Shown one piece after another: positions 21,876 through 33,657 of a stretch of 64,000 nucleotides of DNA (position 1 is the first letter of the stretch; the number at the start of each line of letters is the position of its first letter). Position numbers and translations under genes: made by a program. The stretch lies in contig NW_015622541.1 in NCBI RefSeq assembly GCF_000835495.1, positions 4,464,001 to 4,528,000 of the forward strand, in the 5' to 3' direction. Under the pieces are notes generated by a model that had not been told where the DNA came from, ran no database searches, and saw only the letters and a list, made by a program, of their open reading frames with translations. The DNA is from Cladophialophora immunda (Eukaryota > Ascomycota > Eurotiomycetes > Chaetothyriales > Herpotrichiellaceae).

Positions 21876-23663
21876 ATGTGTCTACAAATCCGAGCTGCAT
21901 ACCGCGATCTTCGCGACTGGTGAGCTTATCTCAGTGAGTTCTTGGGCCGCGCCTGATATCGAGTCTTCCAGGTAGCGTGCTATTGGTTTGCGCAGCATTG
22001 GCATGCTTGAAGAACTCTCGTTTATGGATGAGCATAATGGGTCTGAAGCGCAAATACTTTTGTGTGTATTCTCCGGGATGGAACTCAGCAGGATCTTTTC
22101 TAATGCATTCACATAGGTACTAGCCCAAACCTACCACGAAAGCGACGTAAGGTCTTCCATGCCGATCGGGACATCCTTCGCGACAGAACTGGGCTTGCGA
22201 CACTGACTGGCCCCAACGAGTATGACGAGAATATCAAATTACTCCACGCTCTCGTGCTCGACTACCTCATACACAGACTGATCGAAAGCGGCCAAGATTC
22301 ACGTTTGATAACGCACGACGTGATCTTCGGGAGTAGCTACCTTACAGTGCTCGAACTTTGCGAATGGCTAAGATTCCTCGATCACCCTCTTCTCGTCTCG
22401 GTTGACTGTGTGACACACCTCCTTAACCTCAGAAGCTCGACTCTCGAGCCCGCCCCTGCAGAGCCACCGGTAGCGGTATTCTATGTACGGACATACACCC
22501 TGACTGTTGCACAGCTCAGCAAAGTAATCGATGTTTTGTTGAAGGTCGAGATAACATTCAAGAACAAGAAGGGGCTCTCAATGTCAGTATCGGTGGGGTT
22601 GTATCTTCGAGTTCAAATCTTCGCTTCAAAAAGTTATTTCAGAGTCTGGGAACAAAGTTCTTTGCTACCGCGGCAGAGATAACTCAGGAAATTTCTCCCA
22701 CTTCCCAACTGGCGGTACAGCACTATGCACAAGAGTCTGCAGTCAAAAACTATGAGCAGATAGTGGTGTCGACTACTCGAGTTGCAGATGCCACCGCATT
22801 GGCCGAAGTATTGACTGATCAGGCTACATCCAGGGTCCTGAAGAATGGTCGAGTCATACTTCTGATTGTGGGCCTTTGCCCTCCGGCGAAGTCTGTGAAA
22901 GCTCCAGTGAGCTTCTGGAAGTCCGACTCCGAGTCTTCCAGGGTATTACTAGCGATGGTGCAGCAGTTTGTAAAATGGGAAGAGGTGATTGCAGACGGTC
23001 AAGCTTCTCCGGCAGCCAATTTCGCAACGACTAGGTTCTTACCGTTTCGTCAATCTATACCCGCACGGGCGGGCTGGAGAAGATGAGACCGAGTCTGCCA
23101 CAAGTCTTCTTCAAACGTACTTACAAGCATTGCGACCGCTTATGGTTTTGTGCTTTGGTCATGATGTACGTATACTCCCGGTCCTACATCCTAACCAAAA
23201 ATGAGTTTAATCATCCACTAATAAGCAGCGATAGGTTGCAAACGCACTGTCCAAGGCATTCCCAATGAGACCCCAGCCCTTCCACTCCAGTATCGGCCTA
23301 AGCCGCCGAAAGTTCTTTTCCCAAATCGGCGAATGCAGTATCCGGAGCTATGCGAAAGCAGCAGAGCATTCAAGACATGATCAACGTCATCACTTCATCC
23401 AGCTCACATCATATCATCCAGGGGCCCTAGCGTTCGGTGCCGTTGCACAGGAGCCGATGCAGCACATTTTTCATCTGACCATGATGAAAGCTTGGCTTGG
23501 CATGTCAGAGGCTCTCAAGTACTCTGAAGAAGATCTCGACTGCCTGCAAGCATGCAGGAAACTGATCCAAGACATAGAAAGTGGACTTGGTAACACACAG
23601 TGGCACGAAACACTCCAGAATGCGAAGAACGAAGTTATGGCAAAGAATAAGGAACTACGGTGA
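21876..23663 (+). CDS. Uracil-DNA-glycosylase-superfamily-like protein, five exons
   Basis: Exons 21876-21919, 22124-22475, 22520-22969, 23016-23165 and 23235-23663 share one consistent frame, giving 474 aa. The first exon, the 200-bp first intron and the short introns (44 and 46 bp) are the least certain parts. The C-terminal half resembles family-4/6 UDG order. A strand plus loop VILLIVGLCPPAKSVKAP (about residue 245) recalls the GEAPG-type motif. FVNLYPHG (about 295) and LQALRPLMVLCFGHD (about 325) recall the 'NV..C.P ... L.P..+..LG' block. LTSYHPGALAFG (about 393) recalls the HPS/HPG motif. Typical Fe-S cysteines are not obvious. If correct, it could bind or process damaged bases. The N-terminal ~240 residues are unrecognised. 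Confidence 0.5.
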
Positions 23664-24048
23664 GAAAATGCCTACAGCTCCTCAGAGGTCGAGACTGCCA
23701 GGCCAATTGACGAGCTGGGACATGGATCCTGTGACCTGACAAGTCCTGGCTGTCGGACGTAGGCAGGACCTTAGTCCCGACATCTGGTTTAGCCCAGGAC
23801 ACCTGTCCCGGGCCAAACCAGAGTCTAGGCCTGTCTCCCCAGAGGGTGAGTCGAAAGGTGAGATAAAGGTGAGCGAAAGTGAGTCGTGAGCAGGTGGTTT
23901 TAAAAACGGGGCCGTCTAGGTGAGTGCGCCGTGAGCGCCGAGCAGATTTACCATTGCTTGAGCTGCCAAGCCTCGTTAAAGTCCTGTTCGCCCTCACCAC
24001 CTTCCGTGATTTCCATTCATCACACATCATTAGTGACGAGTTCTTCGA
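23664..24048. other. Intergenic region with a 40-nt palindrome and a GTGAG cluster
   Basis: Between the UDG-like gene and mss1. It holds a near-perfect hairpin at 23783-23822 (19-nt arms, 2 mismatches, 2-nt loop). Seven GTGAG pentamers follow at 23846, 23858, 23869, 23879, 23886, 23920 and 23931. It probably acts as terminator and promoter region; the roles are inferred. Confidence 0.6.
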
Positions 24049-26549
24049 ATGCCATGTCGCATTGGTTTCCGAAGTGTGAGCAGAAACCCTCTCCTCTTCT
24101 ACGCCTCCCGGAAATGTGCTCAACCATGTGGTTTGAGCGCGGTTCGCTTGAATGCGCCTCGAACTCATTGGCGACTCCAGTCGTCCTCGGCCGCAGTCCC
24201 TGACCTTGAAGAATGGCCCGCAAGAGCAAGCCAACACACAGTCTCTGACACAATATATGCACTATCGACTGCTCCAGGTCGAGCTGCGATAGCAGTTATC
24301 CGTATCTCGGGCCCAGCATGTCTTCCCATTTACCAACGGCTCTGCCCAGACCGTGGACCGCCAAAACCTCGCGCCGCGACGCTGCGAAGGCTGTACGATC
24401 CCAACAACCCACAATCCTCAGATCCCCGAGTCCTTGATACTGGCGCACTAGTGTTATACTTCCCCGCTCCCAACACGGTGACTGGTGAGGATGTGCTCGA
24501 GCTGCACGTCCACGGCGGCCCCGCCATTGTTCGCTCGGTTTTGGACGCCGTATCAAGATGCGGGCACTCGATGCATGAAAGAGGAGGAGCAGTGAGACAA
24601 GCCGAACCTGGCGAGTTCACAAAGTGGGCATTCTACAATGGGAGATTGGACCTTACACAAGCCGAAGCGTTGGGTGATACCCTCGCTGCTGAGACAGAAC
24701 AACAACGCCGCTTGGCTGTCAGCGGTGCAGACGGCGGACTTGCAAAAAGATACGAAGAATGGCGTACCATGTTGCTATACGCTCGAGGGGAGCTAGAGGC
24801 GCTGATCGACTTCTCCGAAGATCAGCATTTTGATGAATCGCCTATGGAGTTTGTGGCCTCGATCTCGCAACAAGTGCGCGCACTGAGGAGACAAATTGAG
24901 CTACACATTCAAAATGCCTCCAAGGGGGAGCTGCTGCGTAATGGCATCAGCATAGCTTTACTGGGTGCGCCCAATGCGGGGAAGAGCTCCTTGTTGAACC
25001 AGATTGTCGGACGAGAGGCTGCAATCGTCAGTGCCGAAGAAGGGACCACTCGAGACATTGTCGACGTCTCGATTGATCTTGATGGCTGGCTATGCAGACT
25101 AGGTGACATGGCCGGTCTCCGCGCCATTGGGGCCGTCGGAGAGGAGCAGCAACCTGTCGGCTTGGTGGAACAAGAAGGCATACGTCGAGCAAGAGAGCGG
25201 GCCCTGCAATCCGACGTTGTTTTGGTACTGTTGTCCGTGGAAATGGATAGAGATGGGAACCCGCATGTCCCTGTCAACGGGCAAGTTCTTGAGGCAGTGC
25301 AAGAATGCGATGCCGCCGGCAAAACTATTCTCGTCGTGCTAAATAAGATTGACCTGCTGGACATGGATGATGGACCAAAACAAAGAGGCATGAGAGCCTT
25401 GCAGACACAAATCCGTCAGACATTTCCAACAGTCCCCGAGCGACGGATATGCATGGTGTCCTGCAAAGGTGCTGCTCACAGCCTGGTCGGCTCTGACCCT
25501 GGAGGCATTCAAGCATTCCTCAGACAACTGACCAGCTCATTCACGGAATTAACGACAGCATCTACCAGCGAAAATATCGCGGATACGCAATTGACTGCCG
25601 CGGAACTACAGTCCTACTGGACCACGTCCCTCTCGGTCACGCATCGGCAGACCACGTACCTGTCGCAGTGCTTACATCATCTCGAGGACTTCCTTGCCCA
25701 GAGCCAGTCGCAGACTCAGTCTCACCTGCATACGGAAACAACGGAAATCTCCGATTCGTGCAATTCGGCCACTGATTATCACGCTGATCGCCACGATGAC
25801 CCTGTCGCTCCAAATATAGCACACGTCAACAGAGATGGAGATGCAGACGGTGCAGTCGATATTGTGGCTGCGGCGGAACATCTCCGTTTCGCCGCCGACT
25901 GCCTGGCCAAGATTACGGGTAAGGGAGGATCCGGCGATGTGGAGGACATCCTGGGTGTCGTTTTCGAAAAGTGAGTAGGCACCTTTCTCCTTGTTTTCTC
26001 CCAATCACTTGCTTTTGCGCTTGTTGTCATTCGTCGTGAGGAAGACTTCCTGCCAAAAGAAAATGGTCTCGAAGGTCCAAAATTGTGACATTCGTGGTCG
26101 CATGCTGATTCTGGGTATCTATCTCCAAATGTGTCTGTATAGATTCTGGGGCTCATTCTGGTGTCGCATCTGTCCTGTTGATCCACACTCTGGGCTGGCT
26201 GTGCCCATGGAAGCTCCCTGTTTCCTCCTCAACTCTCCAAAAGAATGGGGGACCATGTCCAAAAAGAAAGACTGCAAAATATTCCACTGCCAAGCCCTGC
26301 CCCCAATGCAATGCCCCTTCCTAGATGCCATTAATATCCCATATGTACCCTGAAACTCCCGAAAAATCGTCAAAATGTTTTTTGCGTTCCTGCGCCTTGT
26401 TGTTGAATCATGCTTCCGGAGCAAAGTGGTGTGATTATATGCCAAATCGAGAAAAAAGACAACTCCTGGAAATGCCGCTAAGTGTCGATGAGTGATGTGG
26501 GCAGATTGCTGAACTTTTGGTGCTGTACAGGTTCTGCGTTGGAAAGTGA
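24049..26549 (+). CDS. mss1: Mitochondrial tRNA-modification GTPase Mss1 (MnmE/TrmE)
   Basis: Exons 24049-25970 and 26531-26549 (560-bp intron) encode 646 aa. The N-terminus is Arg/Ser-rich and presequence-like. It is followed by the TrmE N-domain (TIYALSTAPGRAAIAVIRISG, GEDVLELHVHGGPA, EPGEFTKWAFYNGRLDLTQAEA). The GTPase domain has G1 GAPNAGKS (residue 306), G2 TTRD, G3 DMAG (usually DTAG) and G4 NKID. The 19-nt last exon restores the invariant C-terminal FCVGK; without it the protein would end VVFEK. MnmE with MnmG (Mto1) makes the 5-carboxymethylaminomethyl modification of U34 in mitochondrial tRNAs. A polar, low-complexity insert (about residues 560-610) interrupts the helical domain. Confidence 0.92.
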
Positions 26550-26734
26550 AATTGCCGAGAGAGAAAAAAGATGCTCGTCAAGAGCTGGGACAATGTCGAA
26601 AGAGTGGATGGTGATCGAGGCCGGGATCACGCAAGTCATATGTCACACGTCGAATAAATGGGCTGGGGCGATGGAAAACGGCTCCGTCGATGGGGTGTTG
26701 TCGTGTCAGTGAAGAAAGACGCATGGGGAACGAT

Positions 26735-26899
26735 TCAGTTGTATCCGCCACGACCTTGGGCAGCCTGCTGCCGGTTGTATCCACCGCGACCTTGGACGAC
26801 GGGGGTTCTGTTGTACCCACCACGGCCCTGTCTGTTGTAACCACCGCGGCCCTTCTGGGGAGCAGCTGGGGTGTTGTATCCGCCTCGTCCCATGGCCAT
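26735..26899 (-). CDS. 54-aa GRGGYN-repeat mini-protein
   Basis: From ATG 26899 (MAMGRGGYNTPAAPQKGR) the frame has five GRGGYN hexapeptides separated by short Gln/Pro linkers and ends GRGGYN-stop. The codons of the repeats differ (GGC/GGT, CGC/CGT/CGA), so the peptide rather than the DNA is conserved, which supports translation. RGG/YN repeats suggest RNA binding or condensate behaviour; this is inference. The frame is open upstream through a hydrophobic stretch but no ATG precedes it. The gene is just 3' of mss1 in convergent orientation. Confidence 0.5.
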   Translation of the reverse strand: MAMGRGGYNTPAAPQKGRGGYNRQGRGGYNRTPVVQGRGGYNRQQAAQGRGGYN

Positions 26900-29800
26900 T
26901 GTGAGTGCGAGGGTGGTTGGGATGAAAAACACGAGGAAATAAATGGTCGCTGTGTGTTTTGGGCTTGAAGAAGTGATTGGTCGGCGCTGGGCTCTGCGAA
27001 AATGGATGGGTGTCGCAGACAAGTTGGGGAATCGAAGAGACAGAGACAAAAGAAAATAAGGAAATAGATGGGATGGGATTGGGCTTTGGGCGGCTGCTTT
27101 TGTCGTTGGGAGTTGAGGTTGTTGGTGTGCTGCAGAAGATAGGAAAGAAAACAGAAATAAGGAAAGTACGGTCTGTACCTCAAATCTGGGGTTGGCTGTG
27201 TGCTGAACTGGAAACTCTGGCAATGCGCGAACAAAGGAAAGAGATTAAGAAATAATGAGATGATTTGCTTTTGAAGGAGTGTGTTGATGTGATGGGGAGT
27301 GAACATTCAAAATCTTTGGGAGATGAGGAAACAGATGATATATATCTCTGTAAACGTGGTATGGGGAGGTGGTATAGTAAGAAGGCGTGCGACCCACGCA
27401 GATGGGCCCGACGAGGAAACGGGTTAGAGAGTTCGATCGGTGACCCTAGACGGATCCGGGTTCCTGACCGCGATGAGGTAAATTTGGGGGCTGATGAAGT
27501 CCACACTCACCGTGCATGGGCTGCAAGATTCGCCTGTGGAAAGGGATCCATCAGCGAATAATGACGGCGGAGGGGGGGGAAACAGGCGACCAAAGGTCCC
27601 TGGGTGCTGCTGGGTCATCGTGTCCCCGACCCAGCCATGCTCGTAGGGCTGACGGGGGTTTGCCCAGCACAGAGAAAGAAAATGGACTTTTGAGAGAGGA
27701 ATAAGAACAGGAGCGGTGGAGTCCGAAGCCTCAGGCAGCCTCTTGGAGATCCTGATGGCCTTAGGGTGAGCCAGGCTTTGCATTGCCCCCTTGTCCCTAT
27801 CCATTGAATGTCCCTATCCCCTGGTCTGACACGAGGAAGCTAAGCCAGGGTTTGCAACCATTCACATAGCACAAAGGCGCGGGAGGCGTTATGTTACACT
27901 TGTCAGTGGGCAGTGAGGGTGCAAGCGACAAGCGACAGAAAGTCGGTCGCGGAATCTGGGTGGTGTGCTAAATTCAACGATTGACTCGAGGGACACGGCG
28001 GCGTGGCTTTTAGGGCTGGCTAAGGCTGCAGAGATGTGCATTAGCGGGTATAGCTGAGGTCTGGGATAGGCCAACGGTGAACATCCTGTGGGGCAGTAGC
28101 AGCGCTAGTGCTCACACTTTTGGCCGAAAGGGACGTTTCTTGGATTTTTAACCTCTTTCTGCCTAGCGCCCCTGGCCACCCAATCATCGTTCATTCTCTG
28201 CGCACCACATTCCGCACACCCAGACTTTTCGAACCACACCCACCAAGGCGCAGTTCAGGAAAGGAGGGAAATTCTCCTTTTGGATGGGGAAAGTGTCCTC
28301 TCCGGTCTCCTGACCCAATCACCTTCCCCTGTCTCGTCGTTCATGCAGTCGTATCTATCCCGTTACACTTGCTCGAGTGTTCGAAAACCCTTCGAAGTTC
28401 GAAATCACACTGGTCCTTTCTCGCCCGCGTAGGCGACCAAGCTAAACCTAGGGGGATGCAACCGCGGACAGGCATCTGAACCGTGATCGGTTGATTCTAG
28501 GATGTGCTACAGGGGCGACAGGTGTAGCAAGGCTACTACTATGCGATACGCGATGCAGGAGTCCCAGGCAATCTGGGCACGTATTGCAAGGGTGCATGTT
28601 ACGAGTTCCCAAGTGACGTGCGAACTGGAGTCACCTCACCTACACCTGCCCATGTCTAAGAAAAGGCCATGTCTGACCCGCAGGAAGTGGATTACTACAT
28701 ACGCGTGCTCAGACAAGTTACAAGTACACACATGGGGGGAAGTCTCCACACGCGCTGTAAAATGCCTCGAGTGATGATACGGAATACAAGATGTGCCGTG
28801 CTCGCAACATACCCACATGACAAATGGACCATGCATGTCTGGGCACCATGCGTTTGGTGACGGCGATGATGACAATGACGACGAACAAGTTCCTCCCGAC
28901 AATGTCCTGGGACATGTGATGAGCCATGGCTCACCGATATTCCCATATTCCCACGGGGCTGGTACTCGCCTGGGCGGGGCGCAGCGGTCCGGGACTGGAT
29001 TAACCTTTGTTCCGACTGGCCTATTGCCGCCCTCAGCACGCTCACTCCGAATCAGGCGTATTTCGCAGTAGACCTGCGAGGCAGACTCTCTCAGAACCTG
29101 TGTCCCTTTTGTCGGTCAACCGACGTGTTGGATGTTCTAGGCCCCCTTGGCCTAACACTCCACCGTCAACAGACGTTTCTCAGATCAGAGCGTTTGAAAA
29201 GAACTATCCCTTCCAGCGTGTTGATCTATGGGGAATTTCCCCGACACGTGGGAAAGCAAAAATAGAAACCTTTTTCAGGCCCGCTAAACTCTATTTGGAA
29301 AAGAACCCTTCGATCTGGGTTTCCATTTCGGGCTCCCCCCCCGCTGACGGATGCGTATCGATATCGTCCTCACTTCCTCTCTCCAGTCACTCCTCGCGAT
29401 GTACATCCTTGCTTCTGGTAGGTGTTGCATAGGGATGAACACCACACACAGTAAATCCGAGACTGAAGTTCAATCCGGGCTATTCGACCGTCCTGATAAT
29501 GCTCAACGGCGTTTCATGTGAACGTGAACTGGCCGGATGATGACCAGTGCCATCTCTCCGCGATCGATATCAGCCCCCAAACCGGTTAGGTAAGGAATCG
29601 GAGTGGCCGATCGACAGGCGAGGCTAGCCAGGGGCTACACATGGACGCCCTTCATTCAAGTCTGCAAGGCTGGTCTAGGATTTCTTATCACTCATCCAGC
29701 GTACGAAACCTGCACAAGATGTGCCAGGTCCTTTTGCCATGAACGGTTGCCTGTTCGGGCTAGCGGATTCAATATACCCCAGCCGCAAGCGAGAGGAACC

Positions 29801-31897
29801 TCCTGCCCCTGGTGGCATTGACGACGGAGCACCCAAGTCAACCTTGTCATCCGTTGTAAATGCAACGGCAGCATGATCTGGTACCGACACGGAATGCACC
29901 TCTGCAACGAAACAGTCTCTACTGCTGCTGTCATAGGACAGTGGGCCAATGCCCCTTGCACCAATGACAATTCCACTACGTGGCTTCCTTGCTGATTGGA
30001 CGATCTCTAATCTCAACACCTATATCGTCGGGACAGCACACTCAGCTCTGAAGTTTAACAAACCCCGAATATCTGCTTCGGCGCTTCGAGAGCCCGTCAG
30101 CTGTGACTCTACTCGCGTCACATATCTTGGTTGATGAGACCGGTCGTCCATGGACCGTATGACACTGCCGACAAGGTTTCCACCTGAGCGACGCTTGACC
30201 GCTATCGCGGAGACAGACACGAACTTGACCACTACCCTCTACCTATGAGCACGGTGGTAGAGTCAGCCCTCGCTTGCTTAGCCCGCAGGCCGCAGCCACC
30301 GGGGAGCCTCATTGCGGTGCCCCTGGCATGATACTTTGGTGACTTCGGCCGGACAACCGATTGACCATTCACCTGCCTGATCCAGTCGTCCAAATTCAGC
30401 TTCAGCAACTGCGGCTCACTTGGGGCCTCACGCCATTTACCATCGCCTACGCGCTGTGTGCACCTAGCGGCTTATTCCCCGAAGGTGGACTCTTGACTGG
30501 GTTTGCAAAAGTCTGTGGAGATCCCGGGAAATGGAAGAACCCGGCTTTCTGATTGCCTGGGCCTGCCTCTTTCGGCCCCTGATCCGACATCCAATTGTTC
30601 TCTCTACATCATATTTGGCCCTTGCTGGCGCAGTCGAGCTTGTTGGCGTGGAGAAACGATAACCACTCGTCGGGTCTGTCACTGTTTGTGTCTACAGTCG
30701 CCGACCACTGGAATGGCAATGTCAACTCGGCAGCTTCTTCACCCGTATGGCGGGGTCTGAAAGACGAGAATAGCACGTACTCAAGACAAGCATACAGCTT
30801 TCCGAGGGACCCCCAACAGAGAGATGCCTCGTTGACTGCGGCCAGATTCTTGAGCCACTTTACGCCCCAAAGCTATCGACCTGTTGCTGGATAGCCTGGA
30901 CCTCAACTAGGTGCGAACTTCCCGGTGAGTCGTCTTCCAATCCCGTTGATGTGATTAGAGTGAAGCATTTTGTTGGTGGTTCAATTCCTGAACTTCAAAA
31001 TAGAACATCCTGACCTCCACATGGCTAAGCCTTGTCCTCATTTCCGTGAGTGAAAACCCGTCGCTGGGGCCATGGGGCGAAGGAATCAGAATACATGCTC
31101 GAGCAAGCATATGCGTCCTCACGGCACCCTCGAAAGAGAGGATCATGGGGAGGTATGATGAGTGCGGTATACCGGGCATTTCAGTGCAGCTTCGAGCCAT
31201 GTCCCGCAAGACTTTGCAACCGATCTATTCCTTGGTGAAATAGCACCGCAGGACGTGAAAACCACCACTAAACCGAAAACCATTCATCCCCCGATCGGTC
31301 ATTGATGTATACCTCTCATGTCGCTAAATGGTCTGTGCGTGGTAGGTTAAAGAGCAAGGGATGGGTAATTGGGGGTACCGTTTTGTTGCTACAACATCTT
31401 TCGCGCGATCAACGCTATTCAGGAGCTGCCAGCCTACCTTCGCGGCCAAAGAGTTGCGTAAAGTCTCTTCATTCTAATGCTGACTGCCACACAGTGCTAT
31501 AGCAACATCTGTTTCTCACCTGAACGAGGAGCAAAGCTGGCTGGCCATGTCTTACAACTCACTGCAGATTGCCTTTCCCCTCCAGGTGCAGTCTCGGTAG
31601 TGTCGTCAACGGTAATCTTCGGCAAAGAAGGGACTCCTATCCACGGATCAGTGAGCACCATAAAACAGAGGTCTCAATGGTATGAGCTTCGACGGCCACA
31701 TACGTGCCGAGCCCGGGACCCCAAGGTTTGTTGATCGCTCTGGAATGTGGGACTTGTCGTGCCCAAATACTCGAGAATCACAAAACATGTCTTTGCGACA
31801 TCTGAATTTTGTCCTTCTTACAGATTCAACTAGTTGCCGATCTGACCACAGTCACTCATTATCTGCCTTTGCAGCTTAGTCGTTCCTTCAGCCCAAA
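26900..31897. other. Gene-poor 5-kb region
   Basis: I find no gene here that I can support. 27000-27300 is pyrimidine-rich on the minus strand, as expected for the 5' leader of the GRGGYN gene. A minus-strand frame broken by a single TAG (30232-29675) may be the remnant of a gene. No transposon ends, tRNA or tandem array were recognised. Confidence 0.45.
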
Positions 31898-32891
31898 ATG
31901 CGAGCATTAATTCCCTTGTTCCTCGTTGCAGGCGCGACAGCGCAGAGCATCAGCTTCGTATACACGGCGACTTTTACGGAGACAGCTTTTGAGTTCGTCA
32001 CCTTGACGACATGTCCCTGCCCGACGAGCACAACGGGCCTTTCGACCCTCCAAACGACTACTCCCGTCCCGACAACGACTACTACCATGAGCGGACCGAT
32101 TCTCCCGTCTGACACCATCACTCCAACCTCGTCGACTATTACTTCCGCGTCAGTATCCAATACTCCAGGCAGCTCCCTCTCTACCTTGTCCACCACAACG
32201 TCTTCCGGAATCCCCGTCGTGACCAACGACGCATACATCAACGCAGTCCTACGCCATCACAATATTCATCGATCCAACCACTCCGCTGATCCACTCGTTT
32301 GGTCATCGAGCCTCGCGGATACAGCTCGCGTGATCGCCGAGACCTGTGTATATGGACATGTCACGTAAGCCATTCCCCCAAACTCTCTGACTGCCAATAT
32401 CTTGTCCGATCTTGTTTAGCTAACGTTTCTCTTTGGCCAGAAACGTCAACGGCGGTGGGTACGGCCAGAACATCGGCGCCGGATACCCAGCCACCCCGCT
32501 GGGAATGGGCCAGTTCATCACCGAGGGGCTCTACAACAGCGAAGTAAACAACTACATCTACTATGGCACGGAGCCGAATATCAGCACGCTGAACCAGTGG
32601 GGCCATTTCACGCAGATTGTGTGGAAATCGACGAACAGCGTGGGATGCTATACGGCGGATTGCAGCAGCGGCGGGTTGACGAACGCCGGACCACCGATCC
32701 CGCCGTATTTCACGGTCTGCAATTATGCACCTCCTGGTAAGTAGAACGGAAACCCCAGGTCCGTGAAATGTGGGATAAAAAAACATGTGAGAGCTGACGA
32801 CTGTGGTTTTGATGCAGGGAATCTCATTGGATCATTTGCGCCAAATATAGGCGTGTCGATCGGTCTGGCTACAGTGTATGGGGATTATTGA
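31898..32891 (+). CDS. Secreted CAP/SCP (PR-1-like) protein
   Basis: Exons 31898-32364, 32441-32736 and 32818-32891 encode 278 aa. A signal peptide (MRALIPLFLVAGATAQ) precedes a Ser/Thr/Pro-rich, probably O-glycosylated stretch (about residues 35-110). The CAP domain follows: INAVLRHHNIHRSNHSADPLVWSSSLADTA, YGQNIGAGY, HFTQIVWKSTNSVGCYTADC and PYFTVCNYAPPGN. His and Glu residues typical of the CAP cavity are present. Fungal CAP proteins are extracellular; some bind sterols or fatty acids. The short final exon adds an apolar C-terminus. It is the first gene of the accessory block on the plus strand. Confidence 0.88.
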
Positions 32892-33657
32892 TGACTCCAA
32901 AGCATGGCATTTAGGGAGGGAGGGTGGGAGGCCGAGATGAGCCCTGTGGGAAGGGGATTGTCATGGCTGCTGGAAGGGGTAAACAAAGAAGGTACTCGTA
33001 GTAAGAGCATGAGGAGTGGGGAGGGGATGAAGTGACCAGACTCGAATCATCGCATCGATTTATTTGTTGCCGAGGCTGTTCTGAATCCTCGTTAAGCAAC
33101 TGGTCAAGGAAAGCTAGGTTCGAGGCCATCCAAAGATCAAGGAAAGGCGAGCTCAGTTTGATTTGCCAAATTGCACCGACCGCGCTGCTCGACACGGTGG
33201 TGAGACAATCAGCTCTCTCGCACCTCTTCGCAACAATATCTCGCTGGAATTAATGATTGGGCAGATAGCGACACATAGTTGATGAGCTGTAGGGGATGCG
33301 GCGCAACAAGGAATAAGTGCAGGGACCATATTCAGACATGGTCAACAGCGGGCTCCACTTTCCACTCCACTTTCCGCCCTTCGTTGCGGAGAGACCAATA
33401 GGAGGATCTTCTCGGACCCAAGCCGGGCCTAGTTCACTGGGCTTGCTTCCATCTGGGATATTAGACTCAGTTGGAACCTAGGATGATCTCGATTCCCGAG
33501 CCATCCACAATCTGGAGACACATCTGGGGTATGGGGGGAATATCATGGGCTCGATACTAAAAGGACGAGTCTTCTGTCCTCTCTGCCCGTCACGATATTG
33601 CACCGTCATTTGTTTGGGTTGGGTTCAAAAGCATCCTGTAATTTCGAGACATCCAGC
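32892..33657. other. Intergenic region
   Basis: Flank between the CAP gene and the MFS gene on the same strand. No supported feature. Confidence 0.5.

Noticed and set aside
26141..26353. Alternative C-terminal exon of Mss1 (reading FWGSFWCRICPVDP)
   Set aside because: It lacks the invariant Cys-x-Gly-Lys; the exon at 26531 restores it with good splice signals.
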